DNA of 64,000 nt from Sandaracinaceae bacterium (GCA_020633055.1 JACKEJ010000005.1:744001-808000), one strand, 5' to 3'. Counted from the stretch's first letter, positions 53,679-62,083 are shown. The notes: generated by a model not told the origin, from the letters alone. Program-made: numbers and translations.

Positions 53679-54589
53679 GCGTGCGGCAGCAGCTTCTACA
53701 CGCCTCGCTCGCGCTGATGCTCGTCGTCGTTTGGGCGCCGGCGCGGTCGCGCGCGTGGTGTCAGATGACCACCAGCTCCATGGCGCCCACCCTCGCGATG
53801 CCGTGCGTCACCGACGGGGTGCCGCTCAGCTGGCGCAACGGATGCATGGCGTACGCGGTCGACTACCGCGGGGGCATCGACCTCAGCGCCGCGCAGATCG
53901 AGGGCGTGCTGGACGCTAGCTTTAGGACCTGGATGGACGTCACGTGCGACGGTGGCTCGCCGGGGTTCGACGTGCGCGGATACTCGGAGCGGGCCACGTG
54001 CCAGGACGCCCAGTTTCGCTCCAGCCGGGGCAACGTGAACGTCGTGGCGATGGTCACCGATTGGGAAGAGCGCGACTACGACCCGGACGCGTTCGCGATC
54101 AGCACCGTCTGGCACAATACGGACACGGGGTCGATCCTCGACGTGGACATCCTCGTGAACGAGCAGCTCGGGCCCTACGCGCTTTGTCCGGCGACGGGCT
54201 GCCCCCCCGCGCTGCCCCGCGACCAGGTGGTGGACTTCCAAAACGTCATCACCCACGAAGTCGGACACTTCTTCGGGATCGCACACTCGGACGTACCCAA
54301 CGCCACGATGTACGTGTCGGCCGCACGTGGGGAGACACTCAAGCGCACCCTGGCCGACGACGACATCGAGGCCATGTGCACCATCTACGCCCCTGGGACG
54401 TTGAACGCGTGCACGGACCACACGCCACGGGGCGGGCTCGATCTGAACTGTGAAGACGACGCGCGAGGGAGTAGCTGCAGCGTGGGCCGCCCGGACTCGC
54501 CGGTGGGCGCGTGGGGGGTGCTCGTCCTCGCAGTGCTGACCCTTTGTCGGGGCCGCAAGCGCCAGAGGCGCGTGATTCGACGGCGTTGA
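53675..54589 (+). CDS. Matrixin-like zinc protease with MYXO-CTERM-like sorting tail
   Basis: A 304-residue exported metalloprotease. Signal peptide to SRA-W (about 27). The zinc site is THEVGHFFGIAHS (His194, Glu195, His198, His204), the HExxHxxGxxH motif of M10/M12 metzincins, followed by ATMYVSA as a Met-turn. The C-terminus has Cys-Ser-Val-Gly, a hydrophobic helix (GAWGVLVLAVLTL) and a basic end (CRGRKRQRRV), the layout of the MYXO-CTERM signal processed by myxosortase for surface anchoring. Several cysteine pairs suggest disulfides. Overlaps the upstream gene by ATGA. Confidence 0.88.
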   Translation: MSVRQQLLHASLALMLVVVWAPARSRAWCQMTTSSMAPTLAMPCVTDGVPLSWRNGCMAYAVDYRGGIDLSAAQIEGVLDASFRTWMDVTCDGGSPGFDVRGYSERATCQDAQFRSSRGNVNVVAMVTDWEERDYDPDAFAISTVWHNTDTGSILDVDILVNEQLGPYALCPATGCPPALPRDQVVDFQNVITHEVGHFFGIAHSDVPNATMYVSAARGETLKRTLADDDIEAMCTIYAPGTLNACTDHTPRGGLDLNCEDDARGSSCSVGRPDSPVGAWGVLVLAVLTLCRGRKRQRRVIRRR

Positions 54590-54615
54590 CAAGCGGCGGC
54601 TCGGGTGCGTACACC
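54586..54615 (+). promoter_or_regulatory. Putative promoter giving a leaderless transcript (tatT-like gene)
   Basis: TTGACA (54586-54591), 18-base spacer, TACACC (54610-54615), 7 bases before the ATG at 54623. The -35 overlaps the stop codon of the protease gene. Confidence 0.5.
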
Positions 54616-54622
54616 ATCCAGG

Positions 54623-55651
54623 ATGAACGCCACCAGCGACCGAAACCTCGGCCACGCCGCCGCCTGTCCACCCCCCTCCGGAGGTCGTGCGGCGACCGAA
54701 CGGACCGCGCGCGCGCCCGAGCAACCGGCCTGGGGGCGCTCGCTCGACGGGGCGCTCGTGCTGGCCGTGCTCGGTGTACTGTCGTGTGGGTACGCGTGTG
54801 ACACCACGGTCCTTGCGGCCAACTCCACGGCCAAGGTGTTCGACCGGGCGGCCCCTGCGTTCGAGGAATACTTCGACTACGACCTCGCCGGGGCGGCCGC
54901 GCCCGGCAGCATCCTGCAGCTCGAGGGCGTACTGCGGGTCGTGCCCGAGAACAAGCTCGTCATCGAGCGCCTCTGCCGTGCCTACGTGGGATACACATTC
55001 GGCTTCGTCGAGGACGCCATCGAAGTGGCGGAGCTGGCCGGTGACTTCGAGGAGGCCGACCGTCAGCGAGCCCGGGCCCGCATGTTCTACCGACGCGCGA
55101 ACGACCTCGCGGTGCACTGGATCTCCCTCGATCACGACGGCTTCCGTGATGCCGTGCGGGGCGGCGCCGAGGAATTCGAGCGTTGGGTCGCGCAGCACTT
55201 CACGGAGCGCGAGGACGCCGGGATCCTACTGTGGACGGGGTACTCGTGGGGCTCCTACATCAACATGTCCAAGGACGACATGGCGGCGGTGGCGGACCTC
55301 CCCTTCGCCCGCATCTTGGTGGAGCGCTCGCGCGAGCTCGACCCCTCGCACTACAACGCCGCCGCGACGACGTTCCTGGCGGTGGTGCAGACCAACATGA
55401 TGGGAGGAGACCTCGACCGCGCCCAGGAGCTCTTCGACGAGGCATTCTCGCTGACCGAGCGCCGCGCCCTCTTGGTGCACGTCAACATGGCGCGCCACTA
55501 CGCCGTCAAGCGTGGTGATCGCGAGCTGTTTCTCCGGCTGCTGCGCGAGGTGCTGGAGGCTGGCGATCCGCTCCCCGCCGCGCGCCTGTCGAACCGCATC
55601 TCGCGTCGCCGGGCCGAGCGCTACCTCGCCAACGTCGACCGATACTTCTGA
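54623..55651 (+). CDS. TatT-like TRAP transporter T-component lipoprotein
   Basis: A 342-residue protein of the TatT family, the TPR lipoprotein that forms a hetero-oligomer with the DctP-type binding protein in TPAT systems. After a polar N-terminus there is a hydrophobic signal (ALVLAVLGVLSC, Cys55). The mature helical repeats include PGSILQLEGVLRVVPENKLV, AYVGYTFGFVEDAIEVAELA, LLWTGYSWGSYINMSKDDMA and AQELFDEAFSLTERRALLVH; this set is what I recognise as TatT. The dctP gene follows by 141 bases on the same strand, matching the TatT-TatP arrangement known from Treponema. Confidence 0.85.
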   Translation: MNATSDRNLGHAAACPPPSGGRAATERTARAPEQPAWGRSLDGALVLAVLGVLSCGYACDTTVLAANSTAKVFDRAAPAFEEYFDYDLAGAAAPGSILQLEGVLRVVPENKLVIERLCRAYVGYTFGFVEDAIEVAELAGDFEEADRQRARARMFYRRANDLAVHWISLDHDGFRDAVRGGAEEFERWVAQHFTEREDAGILLWTGYSWGSYINMSKDDMAAVADLPFARILVERSRELDPSHYNAAATTFLAVVQTNMMGGDLDRAQELFDEAFSLTERRALLVHVNMARHYAVKRGDRELFLRLLREVLEAGDPLPAARLSNRISRRRAERYLANVDRYF

Positions 55652-55792
55652 GCATCAGGCCCCTCGGCCTGCTTTGCCCGGGTTGCCCGGGCGGCCACGT
55701 GATTGAATCATCTGCGACCCGAGGCGTCTGTTTGCCGTCTCTCGGGGCGCCCACGTCGGGATCCCCTCGACACAACTGCTACGAGGAACGAC

Positions 55793-56818
55793 ATGAAGAC
55801 GCGAATCCTACTCCCCCTCATCGTCGCCGCGGTGGCCCTCGCGCTGCCCGGCAGCAGCACGCCCACCGTCGAAGCTCAGACGGCGCGCAACGTGGAGCTG
55901 CGCATCGCGACGCTGGCGCCCGACGGCTCGTCCTGGATGCGCGTGTTCAACGCGTGGAACCAGAGCCTGCAAGAGGCCACGGGCGACGCCACGGGTGGCC
56001 GAGTGAGCCTGCGCATCTACCCGGGCGGCAGCCAGGGCGATGAGCGCGACTTCGTTCGGAAGATGCGTGACGGTCAGCTCGACGGCGCCGCCGTCACCAC
56101 CACCGGGCTCGGGCAGGTCGCGCGCTCCACGCTCGTGCTCGCCGTCCCCGGCGTCATCACCGACTACGCGCAAATGGACCGCGTGCGTCGCCGCCTGGAC
56201 CGTCAGCTGATGGCCGGCTTCGCCGAGGGCAATGTCACGCTGCTCGGCTGGGGCGACGTCGGCAAGTCCCGCCTGTTCTCCACGCAGAGCATCGCCCGTC
56301 CCTCCGACCTGCGCAGCACCCGCCCGTGGCACTGGCGCGACGAGCCCATCTTCGGCGAGTTCCTCTCGGTCGTGGGCGCCACGCCAGTCCAGCTCGGGGT
56401 GAACGAGGTGTACCCCTCGCTCCAGACCGGCGTCGTGAACACCGTGCCCGCGTCGGCTCTGGCCGCCGTCTCGCTGCAGTGGCACACGCGGCTGCGCTAC
56501 GTCACCCAGCAGAACTCGGGCCTCATCGTCGGCGGAACGATCCTCAACAAGAGCGCGTTCGACGCGCTGACCGAGGCTCAGCGCGCTGCCCTCACCAGCA
56601 CCGCAGACCGTGCCCACTCCGCGCTGCGCCGTGCGATCCGCCGCGACGACGACCGCGCCTATCAGACGGTCTTGCGGCGCGGTATCACCGAGGTCGACCT
56701 CACCCCGAACCAGGGCGAGTGGTCGACCGCCCAGGCCACCACCCGTCAGCGCCTGACCGGGCGCCTGTACTCCGCGGCGCTCCTGCGGAGCGTGGAGTCG
56801 GCGGCCGCCGCTCAGTGA
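55793..56818 (+). CDS. dctP: TRAP transporter substrate-binding protein DctP
   Basis: A 341-residue periplasmic solute-binding protein (signal to about 29, VEAQTA). DctP hallmarks: LRIATLAPDGSSWMRVFNAW, RVSLRIYPGGSQGDERDFVR, QLDGAAVTTTGLGQ, LFSTQSIARPSDLRSTRPWH and EVYPSLQTGVVNTV. Family members bind organic acids. AGGA precedes the ATG. It forms a pair with the TatT-like gene; no DctM or DctQ permease gene is adjacent, since the next gene is on the opposite strand behind a terminator. Confidence 0.92.
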   Translation: MKTRILLPLIVAAVALALPGSSTPTVEAQTARNVELRIATLAPDGSSWMRVFNAWNQSLQEATGDATGGRVSLRIYPGGSQGDERDFVRKMRDGQLDGAAVTTTGLGQVARSTLVLAVPGVITDYAQMDRVRRRLDRQLMAGFAEGNVTLLGWGDVGKSRLFSTQSIARPSDLRSTRPWHWRDEPIFGEFLSVVGATPVQLGVNEVYPSLQTGVVNTVPASALAAVSLQWHTRLRYVTQQNSGLIVGGTILNKSAFDALTEAQRAALTSTADRAHSALRRAIRRDDDRAYQTVLRRGITEVDLTPNQGEWSTAQATTRQRLTGRLYSAALLRSVESAAAAQ

Positions 56819-56868
56819 TCCGAACTCCGAGCGTCCCGCGAGGACGCGCGGACATGACGAAGGCAACG

Positions 56869-56890
56869 AGGGCCCCGCGAGGGGCCCTTT
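56869..56890 (+). terminator. Terminator after dctP
   Basis: Perfect 8-bp stem AGGGCCCC / GGGGCCCT with loop GCGA, followed by TT, 51 bases after the dctP stop. The short T-run is weak; it may also serve the convergent gene ending at 56916. Confidence 0.65.
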
Positions 56891-56915
56891 GCCGTTGCGC
56901 ACGCAGTCGTCTCGA

Positions 56916-57854
56916 TCACTCCGCCTGCGGCCCTTCCACTCCCACCGTCGGCTCACGCGGGATGCCGACTGGCTCCCCGGCGACCGCGCGCAGGCTCCCC
57001 GCAATGGAGCAGTCCTGCGCGCCGCTTCGGCTCAAGTCGGCCTCACTCGGCCAGGGACCTCGGCCCTCGCCGATGCGCACTGGGAGGAGCCGACCCGACG
57101 CACGCGTCCTCGTCGACATCAGCAGCGTGTCACGCTGGAGATCGTAGACGTAGGCGTCCACCGTGCCACTCCAACGCCCCTCACGCGTAACGAGCAAGAG
57201 GAGGTAGTCGCTCCGGAGCATCGAGCGCACCAGGGGCACGTCACGGAGCAGGCGGCGGTTCATTTCGTCCTCGAGGACGCGCAGCCGCATCGTGTCTTCT
57301 TCGTCGCGGATGGCGTGTACCCACGCGGGCGCGAGGAACTGCGCGAGGTCGTAGAGACCCCGCGCGCTGACCGGGCTCACACCCAAGCAGCGCGTGATGG
57401 CATCGCGCTCCATCTGGCGCACGCTGGTGGCAATCGCATCAGGGTCGGCGGCGTCTGCCGCTTCGATGCGCAGGTAAAGCCCGCGCCAGTCGTGCATCTC
57501 GGACCAACGAAAGCCCTCGGCGGCAAAGGTGTCGGGCCCGGCTTCACGGCCCGCTGCGTCCATCACCCAGCCATCGAGGCGTCTCACGAAGGCGTTGACC
57601 TCCGCCGCCGTCGGCTGGGCCTCCGACTCGTAGCGGGCCAGGAGCTCCGCTCGTAGAGACTCGCGCGCCCGCACGCGACCGTAGATCTGGACCAGGAAGA
57701 AACCCGCCACGGCGAGGAGGCCCAGCGCGAACACGCCCCAGCGCCGGTTCGGGGCGAACGCGCGTCGGGGCTCGGCTTGGTAGCGGGCCGGCCTCAGATC
57801 CTCGGGCAGGTCCGCGCGCTCGCTCGCTCGCGTGACGTCTTGGTCGTCGGACAT
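56916..57854 (-). CDS. Membrane-anchored protein of unknown function
   Basis: A 312-residue protein with a 40-residue polar cytoplasmic start, one transmembrane helix (GVFALGLLAVAGFFLVQIYG, about 40-59) and a periplasmic part with long helices (RESLRAELLARYESEA, IRDEEDTMRLRVLEDEMNRR) and a late beta region (DAYVYDLQRDTLLMSTRTRA). No family recognised. It lies downstream of the ExbB-ExbD-ExbD operon but is separated from it by a terminator, so it is probably expressed independently or by read-through; a link to the motor is possible only by proximity. Confidence 0.7.
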   Translation of the reverse strand: MSDDQDVTRASERADLPEDLRPARYQAEPRRAFAPNRRWGVFALGLLAVAGFFLVQIYGRVRARESLRAELLARYESEAQPTAAEVNAFVRRLDGWVMDAAGREAGPDTFAAEGFRWSEMHDWRGLYLRIEAADAADPDAIATSVRQMERDAITRCLGVSPVSARGLYDLAQFLAPAWVHAIRDEEDTMRLRVLEDEMNRRLLRDVPLVRSMLRSDYLLLLVTREGRWSGTVDAYVYDLQRDTLLMSTRTRASGRLLPVRIGEGRGPWPSEADLSRSGAQDCSIAGSLRAVAGEPVGIPREPTVGVEGPQAE

Positions 57855-57865
57855 CGGACTACCTC

Positions 57866-57904
57866 AAACGAAACGGGCGCCCCTCGGCGGACCGGGGTGC
57901 GCCC
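57866..57904 (-). terminator. Intrinsic terminator of the minus-strand exb module
   Basis: On the minus strand GGGCG(C)ACCCC pairs with GGGG-CGCCC around a 10-base loop (57875-57904) and is followed by GTTTCGTTTG. It lies 38 bases after the second exbD stop. Confidence 0.6.
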
Positions 57905-57941
57905 GTGTGGGTCGCTCTGACAGGGTGCCTGTGCGACAGGG

Positions 57942-58505
57942 TCAGTGCTCGGGAGCGGGCGGGGGGCCCTCCTCACCGGAGCCGTTCACGGCGAAGCTGA
58001 TGTTCGGGAAGCCCGCCTGAGCGATCGAGAACATCACCTTCTTGATGACACGGAAGTCCACGTTGAGGTCGCACTGGATGATGACCATGCCCGGGAAGTC
58101 TTGACCGGGGTGGAGCACCTGCCAGTTCTGCTTCACCGTGTTGAGGTTCTGGATGAGCTGCTCGATGCGGCTCACGTCGGCGTTGGCCGCCAGGGTGGCC
58201 GCGTCCGCCACACGAGTTCCGTCGAGGGTCACGGCGCGGTCATCGATGGCGATGATGGGCGCGACCTCGAGCGGCGTGGCGTGCTGCGCGGTGGGCAGCG
58301 TGATGCTGGCCTGCTGCGCGACGAGCTCACCCGAAGCCGAGAACGACATGAGCAAGAAGACGACGAGCGTGATCAAGAAGTCGATGAAGGGTACGAGCGG
58401 GATGCTCTGGTCGACACCCTTCTTGCCGCCACCGGCCACCTTCTCGTGCACGAAGTGGAGCGGGATCTTGTGGAGCAGGACCTTGCCGGGCTTTGCGATC
58501 GCCAT
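57942..58505 (-). CDS. ExbD/TolR-type motor subunit (module 1, second ExbD)
   Basis: A 187-residue proton-channel partner of ExbB. Single N-terminal transmembrane helix with the essential Asp in VPFIDFLITLVVFLLMS, then a periplasmic domain (ITLPTAQHATPLEVAPIIAI, MVIIQCDLNVDFRVIKKVMF) of the TolR fold, with the closing AGFPNISFAV. The N-terminal 35 residues are cytoplasmic and Lys-rich. Third gene of exbB-exbD-exbD, 9 bases after the previous exbD. Could serve TonB-type uptake, Tol-type envelope work or Agl-type gliding. Confidence 0.92.
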   Translation of the reverse strand: MAIAKPGKVLLHKIPLHFVHEKVAGGGKKGVDQSIPLVPFIDFLITLVVFLLMSFSASGELVAQQASITLPTAQHATPLEVAPIIAIDDRAVTLDGTRVADAATLAANADVSRIEQLIQNLNTVKQNWQVLHPGQDFPGMVIIQCDLNVDFRVIKKVMFSIAQAGFPNISFAVNGSGEEGPPPAPEH

Positions 58506-58514
58506 GTTGATTCC

Positions 58515-58988
58515 TCAGAAGCTGGCGGCACCGAGGGAGATCTCGGTCCACTCCTCACCGCGCGCGGTGTCCATCGCTTCGATGACGTGCTGGTACAGAA
58601 CGCCATCCTCGGGGGTGACGGTGATGTCGTGACGGTTGGGGTACGCCTGGCGCCACGCCTGCAGCTTGTTGCGCAGCTCGTCCACGTTGTACGAGTCGCC
58701 GTTGCGCGGGACGTTGTGCGAGTCACCCGCCGTGGAGGACAGGGTGTACCCGGTGGAGGTGATGCTGATGGTCAGCTTGTCGCGCTCGTCGGGCGGCGGG
58801 TCGTCCGAGGGCGCCGACGTGCTGGGCACGTTCTGGTTCGCCTCGATGCGCGCCAGCTGGTTCCAGACGGCAGTCACCAGCAGGAACATCACGCAGCACA
58901 GGAGCAAGTCGATGAATGGGACCAGGGGGATCTCTTGGTCGACGGTCTTCTTTCCGCCGTGTCCGCCGCCTGAATCGATGCTTGCCAT
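58515..58988 (-). CDS. ExbD/TolR-type motor subunit (module 1, first ExbD)
   Basis: A 157-residue ExbD: helix with Asp in VPFIDLLLCCVMFLLVTA, followed by a short periplasmic domain (KLTISITSTGYTLSSTAGDS, NRHDITVTPEDGVLYQHVIE). The rigid Pro-rich linker (SAPSDDPPPDERD) is longer than usual. Second gene of module 1, 47 bases after exbB. Two different ExbD proteins next to one ExbB suggests a heteromeric channel, as in the AglR-AglQ-AglS gliding motor or ExbD1/ExbD2 sets. Confidence 0.92.
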   Translation of the reverse strand: MASIDSGGGHGGKKTVDQEIPLVPFIDLLLCCVMFLLVTAVWNQLARIEANQNVPSTSAPSDDPPPDERDKLTISITSTGYTLSSTAGDSHNVPRNGDSYNVDELRNKLQAWRQAYPNRHDITVTPEDGVLYQHVIEAMDTARGEEWTEISLGAASF

Positions 58989-59035
58989 CTTCTTGCTCCT
59001 GTCGCTGTTTCAGTGAGTCCGACGCCAGAGGCGGA

Positions 59036-59689
59036 TCAGGCCTCGTCGCCCACGCCCGTCAGGTTGACCTTCGAGCGGTTGTTGACGACCAGGTTCATCA
59101 CCTGGACGGTCGCGGCGTTGATGTCATCCAGCAAGCCCTGGGTCTTACCGTTGAGGATACCCATGCCGATCAGGGCCGAGATGGCCGCGATGAGGCCGAA
59201 GGCGGTGCAGTTCATGGCCTCGGAGATGCCCTTCGCGAGCATGGTGGCCTTCGATGCAGAGTCTGCGCCGGCGACGGCGGCGAACGCGCCGATGAGACCG
59301 ACGACGGTGCCGAACAGGCCGGAGAGCATGGCGAGGTTGGCGAGCAGGCCGAGGTAGGCGGTGCGATGCTCGATCAGCGGCAGCTCACGCAGGGCGGCTT
59401 CGTCCATGGCTGCCTGGACCTCTTCGTCCGGACGGTTGACGCGCATCAGACCCGCCTTGACGATACGGGCGAGGGGCGCATTGGCGGCCGAGCAGAGCTT
59501 GATGGCGCGCGCGATGTCGCCGGCCAAGATGCACTTCTGCATGGTCGACAAGAACACGTCTTTGTTGATTGAGCACTTGTACAAGTACACGGAGCGCTCG
59601 GCGATGATCGAGATCGCTATGATCAGCCAGAAGAGGATGATCCACATGGCCCAGCCGCCCTCTTGGTAGTGTTCCCAAAGTTTTGCCAT
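59036..59689 (-). CDS. ExbB/TolQ-type motor subunit (module 1)
   Basis: A 217-residue MotA/TolQ/ExbB proton-channel protein with three transmembrane helices (17-37, about 108-128, 150-172). The channel threonines are present in SGLFGTVVGLIGAF and NCTAFGLIAAISAL, and the cytoplasmic loop carries AGDIARAIKLCSA and IEHRTAYLGLLANLAML. AGGAG precedes ATG 59689. First gene of the minus-strand module; a TTGACT-N16-TATCAT promoter lies about 180 bases upstream. Confidence 0.95.
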   Translation of the reverse strand: MAKLWEHYQEGGWAMWIILFWLIIAISIIAERSVYLYKCSINKDVFLSTMQKCILAGDIARAIKLCSAANAPLARIVKAGLMRVNRPDEEVQAAMDEAALRELPLIEHRTAYLGLLANLAMLSGLFGTVVGLIGAFAAVAGADSASKATMLAKGISEAMNCTAFGLIAAISALIGMGILNGKTQGLLDDINAATVQVMNLVVNNRSKVNLTGVGDEA

Positions 59690-59869
59690 GATCGTCTCCT
59701 GAGCCTTTCTGCGTTCCAGTGTTCGACGTTGGAACGAGGTCTGTGTCGGGTGCGGGTGCGCCTCAGTGCAGGGACCCACGCCATGTGGGCTCTTCAAGAG
59801 TGCGCCTAAGAGGTTGATAACTCACGGAAAAAGAGACCTCTCCATGAGGACTTTGATCGAGAAGGGCCG

Positions 59870-59897
59870 ATGATACCGACTGCCCCCTGCAAGTCAA
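59870..59897 (-). promoter_or_regulatory. Putative promoter of exb module 1
   Basis: Minus strand TTGACT (59897-59892), 16-base spacer, TATCAT (59875-59870). Confidence 0.5.
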
Positions 59898-60018
59898 CAT
59901 CGATCCGCGCGGGGTCATCGAATGAAAAATGGGACGCAGAAAGAGCACCCCGTTTGGACACCAAAGGGGCGCCGAGGTTCCGTGCCGAGCAGAACACCAC
60001 GCGCGTGCGCGCTTCGCG

Positions 60019-60048
60019 TTGACAACCTTCGGGGCGCTGCGGTAGCGT
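60019..60048 (+). promoter_or_regulatory. Putative promoter of exb module 2
   Basis: TTGACA (60019-60024), 18-base spacer, TAGCGT (60043-60048). Confidence 0.5.
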
Positions 60049-60195
60049 CCTCCCGGTTCTCAGCAGTCGCTGAGTCTTCACTTCTATCCCACGTATAAAA
60101 AACGCCGTCGGCCGAGACTCTCGGGGCGGTGTCGCGGTAAGGGGGGCATGAGACGAGACGCTCTCATCGCTTCCGACCTCGAAGGAGCCTGACTG

Positions 60196-60825
60196 ATGCA
60201 AGAGGTTGGCCACGCACTAGTGGAGGGCGCGCCGTTCTCGTTCATCAACATCGCGGTGCTTGCCCTGGTACTCGCCATCGTTGCCGAGCGCTTCGTTTTC
60301 ATCCTGAGCAAGTACCGCGTGAACGCGACCGAGTTCATGGCGCAGGTGCGCAAGCTGGTGCAGGCGGGGAACATCGACCGCGCGATCAAGCTGTGTGAGG
60401 CGGCTCCGCTGCCCCTCCTGCAGGTGATCAAGGCGGGTCTCACGCAGGTGAACCGCGGCGAGGACGCCGTCATCGCCAACATGGAGGAGAAGCTCTCCGA
60501 GGTGCTCCCCGCCCTCGAGAAGCGCATCGCCTCCTTGTGGACGTTCGCGAACCTCGCGACCCTGATCGGCCTGCTCGGCACCATCCGCGGTCTGATCCGC
60601 GCGTTCGCGGCCGTCGGTACCATCGACGACCCCTCGCAGAAGACGGCCATGCTCTCGGCCGGTATCTCCGAGGCCATGTGGAACACCTTCCTCGGGCTGC
60701 TCATCGCCGTGATCGCGATGTTCTTCCACCTCATCCTGAACGGCATGGCCAAGCGCCAGAAGCACGAGATGGAGAAGGCGACGATGAAGCTCGAGAACCT
60801 GCTCACGCTGAAGCGTCAGGGCTGA
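60196..60825 (+). CDS. ExbB/TolQ-type motor subunit (module 2)
   Basis: A 209-residue ExbB/TolQ homologue, paralogous to the one at 59036: shared AIKLCEAA, QVIKAGLTQVNR and FAAVGTIDDPSQKTAMLS. Three transmembrane helices; channel threonines in IGLLGTIRGLIRAF and WNTFLGLLIAVIAM. GAAGGAG is 9 bases before the ATG at 60196. First gene of the plus-strand module; followed by two exbD genes after 10 and 2 bases. Confidence 0.95.
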   Translation: MQEVGHALVEGAPFSFINIAVLALVLAIVAERFVFILSKYRVNATEFMAQVRKLVQAGNIDRAIKLCEAAPLPLLQVIKAGLTQVNRGEDAVIANMEEKLSEVLPALEKRIASLWTFANLATLIGLLGTIRGLIRAFAAVGTIDDPSQKTAMLSAGISEAMWNTFLGLLIAVIAMFFHLILNGMAKRQKHEMEKATMKLENLLTLKRQG

Positions 60826-60835
60826 GCGCGGCGTC

Positions 60836-61399
60836 ATGGCCAAGCAGCTGACCGGCCGACAGCGTGCCTATGTCAAGAAGCACGCGAAGCAGCATGAGCT
60901 GGACGCGTCCGAGCTCGACTCCGAGCTCAACATCGTCCCGTTCCTGGACATCGTGATCAACTTGATCATGTTCTTGCTCATGACGGTGTCGACCGTGGCC
61001 TTCTTCTCGCAGGTCGAGGCGACGCTGCCCCAATACAGCTCGGGCAGCGTCGGCACGCGCTCCACCGCCAACGAGAACTCGCTCAACTTGATGGTCACCA
61101 TCACCGAGTCGGGGATCATCGTGACGGGAAGCTCCGGCAAGCTCGCGCCAGGATGCGAGAGCACGGCCTCGGGTCGTGTCATCACCGTGCCCCGCGCGGG
61201 CAACAGCTACGACTGGCGCGCCCTCACGGCGTGCGCCGAGAAGATCAAGGAGACCTTCGCAGACGAGCATCGTGTGACGGTCGGGGCCGACCCCACGATC
61301 CACTACGAGCACGTCATCCACGCGATGGACGCGATGCGTAGCAACGCGGCCGGAACCGAGCTGTTCCCCGAGGTGCTGCTGTCGGCGGGAGTGCGCTGA
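60836..61399 (+). CDS. ExbD/TolR-type motor subunit (module 2, first ExbD)
   Basis: A 187-residue ExbD. Cytoplasmic start is basic (QRAYVKKHAKQHELDASELD), the channel helix is VPFLDIVINLIMFLLMTVST with the essential Asp, and the periplasmic domain contains LMVTITESGIIVTGSSGKLA and EHRVTVGADPTIHYEHVIHA. Two cysteines (ApgCes and TaCae) in the periplasmic part could form a disulfide. Between exbB and the second exbD; expressed as one unit. Confidence 0.9.
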   Translation: MAKQLTGRQRAYVKKHAKQHELDASELDSELNIVPFLDIVINLIMFLLMTVSTVAFFSQVEATLPQYSSGSVGTRSTANENSLNLMVTITESGIIVTGSSGKLAPGCESTASGRVITVPRAGNSYDWRALTACAEKIKETFADEHRVTVGADPTIHYEHVIHAMDAMRSNAAGTELFPEVLLSAGVR

Positions 61400-61401
61400 G
61401 C

Positions 61402-62016
61402 ATGAGCGAAGACACCCAGAACCAAGAGTTTACGCCAGGTGGCGACGGCGAGGCGACGCCCGCGACCTACGCGGACTTGAAGCGCATGGTCCGCTCCAAG
61501 CGCCGCAAGCACGAAGAACACGGCGCCCATGGCCTCAACATCTACCCGATGATGGACATGATGACGATCTTGCTCGTCTTCATGGTCATGCAGCTGGCCT
61601 CCTCGTCAGCCGTCGCCGTGCAGCAATCAGAAGAGCTCACGATCCCCTACTCTACCTCCACGGTGGACATGGAGGACGCCGTGGCGGTGCAGATCTCCCG
61701 CAGCGCGATCGTCGTCGACGGTCAGATGGTGGTGGAGCTGCGCAACGGGCTGGTCGACCCGAGCCAGAAGCAGGGCGGGGCCAACGGCTTCCTGATCACC
61801 CGCATGAACCGCGAGATGAACCGCATCCGCGATCTCCGGAAGCTCATCGCGGCCTCCAACCCGCGCCGCCCATTCACAGGCACCGTGTCGATCGTGGCCG
61901 ACAAGCGGACGCCGTACCGCACGCTGACCGAGGTCATCTACACACTCGGTCAGTCGGAGTTCAACAACCTGCGCTTCGTCGTGAACCGCCAGACTCCGGG
62001 TCGCACCGGCAACTGA
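61402..62016 (+). CDS. ExbD/TolR-type motor subunit (module 2, second ExbD)
   Basis: A 204-residue ExbD-like protein. Long polar, basic cytoplasmic start (MVRSKRRKHEEHGAHG), helix YPMMDMMTILLVFMVMQLA with the conserved Asp, and a periplasmic domain (VAVQISRSAIVVDGQMVVEL, TGTVSIVADKRTPYRTLTEV, SEFNNLRFVVNRQ). YPMMD instead of VPFID marks it as the more derived subunit, similar in that respect to gliding-motor TolR proteins. Starts 2 bases after the previous gene and is followed by a terminator. Confidence 0.9.
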   Translation: MSEDTQNQEFTPGGDGEATPATYADLKRMVRSKRRKHEEHGAHGLNIYPMMDMMTILLVFMVMQLASSSAVAVQQSEELTIPYSTSTVDMEDAVAVQISRSAIVVDGQMVVELRNGLVDPSQKQGGANGFLITRMNREMNRIRDLRKLIAASNPRRPFTGTVSIVADKRTPYRTLTEVIYTLGQSEFNNLRFVVNRQTPGRTGN

Positions 62017-62055
62017 ACGTCCCTTCCCGCGGTGCACACCGCATCTCAATTGCCA

Positions 62056-62083
62056 AGAGGGCTCCCGTTGGGAGCCCTCTTTC
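62056..62083 (+). terminator. Intrinsic terminator of exb module 2
   Basis: Perfect 11-bp stem AGAGGGCTCCC / GGGAGCCCTCT with loop GTT, followed by TTC; 39 bases after the last exbD stop. Confidence 0.85.

Larger units (their letters stand above)
59690..60195. other. Divergent regulatory region between two exb modules
   Basis: 506 bases without a gene, noticeably less GC-rich than the window average. It holds a minus-strand promoter (59897-59870) and a plus-strand promoter (60019-60048), leaving untranslated leaders of roughly 170 and 140 bases. I see no clear riboswitch; short open frames here look like chance. Confidence 0.6.
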
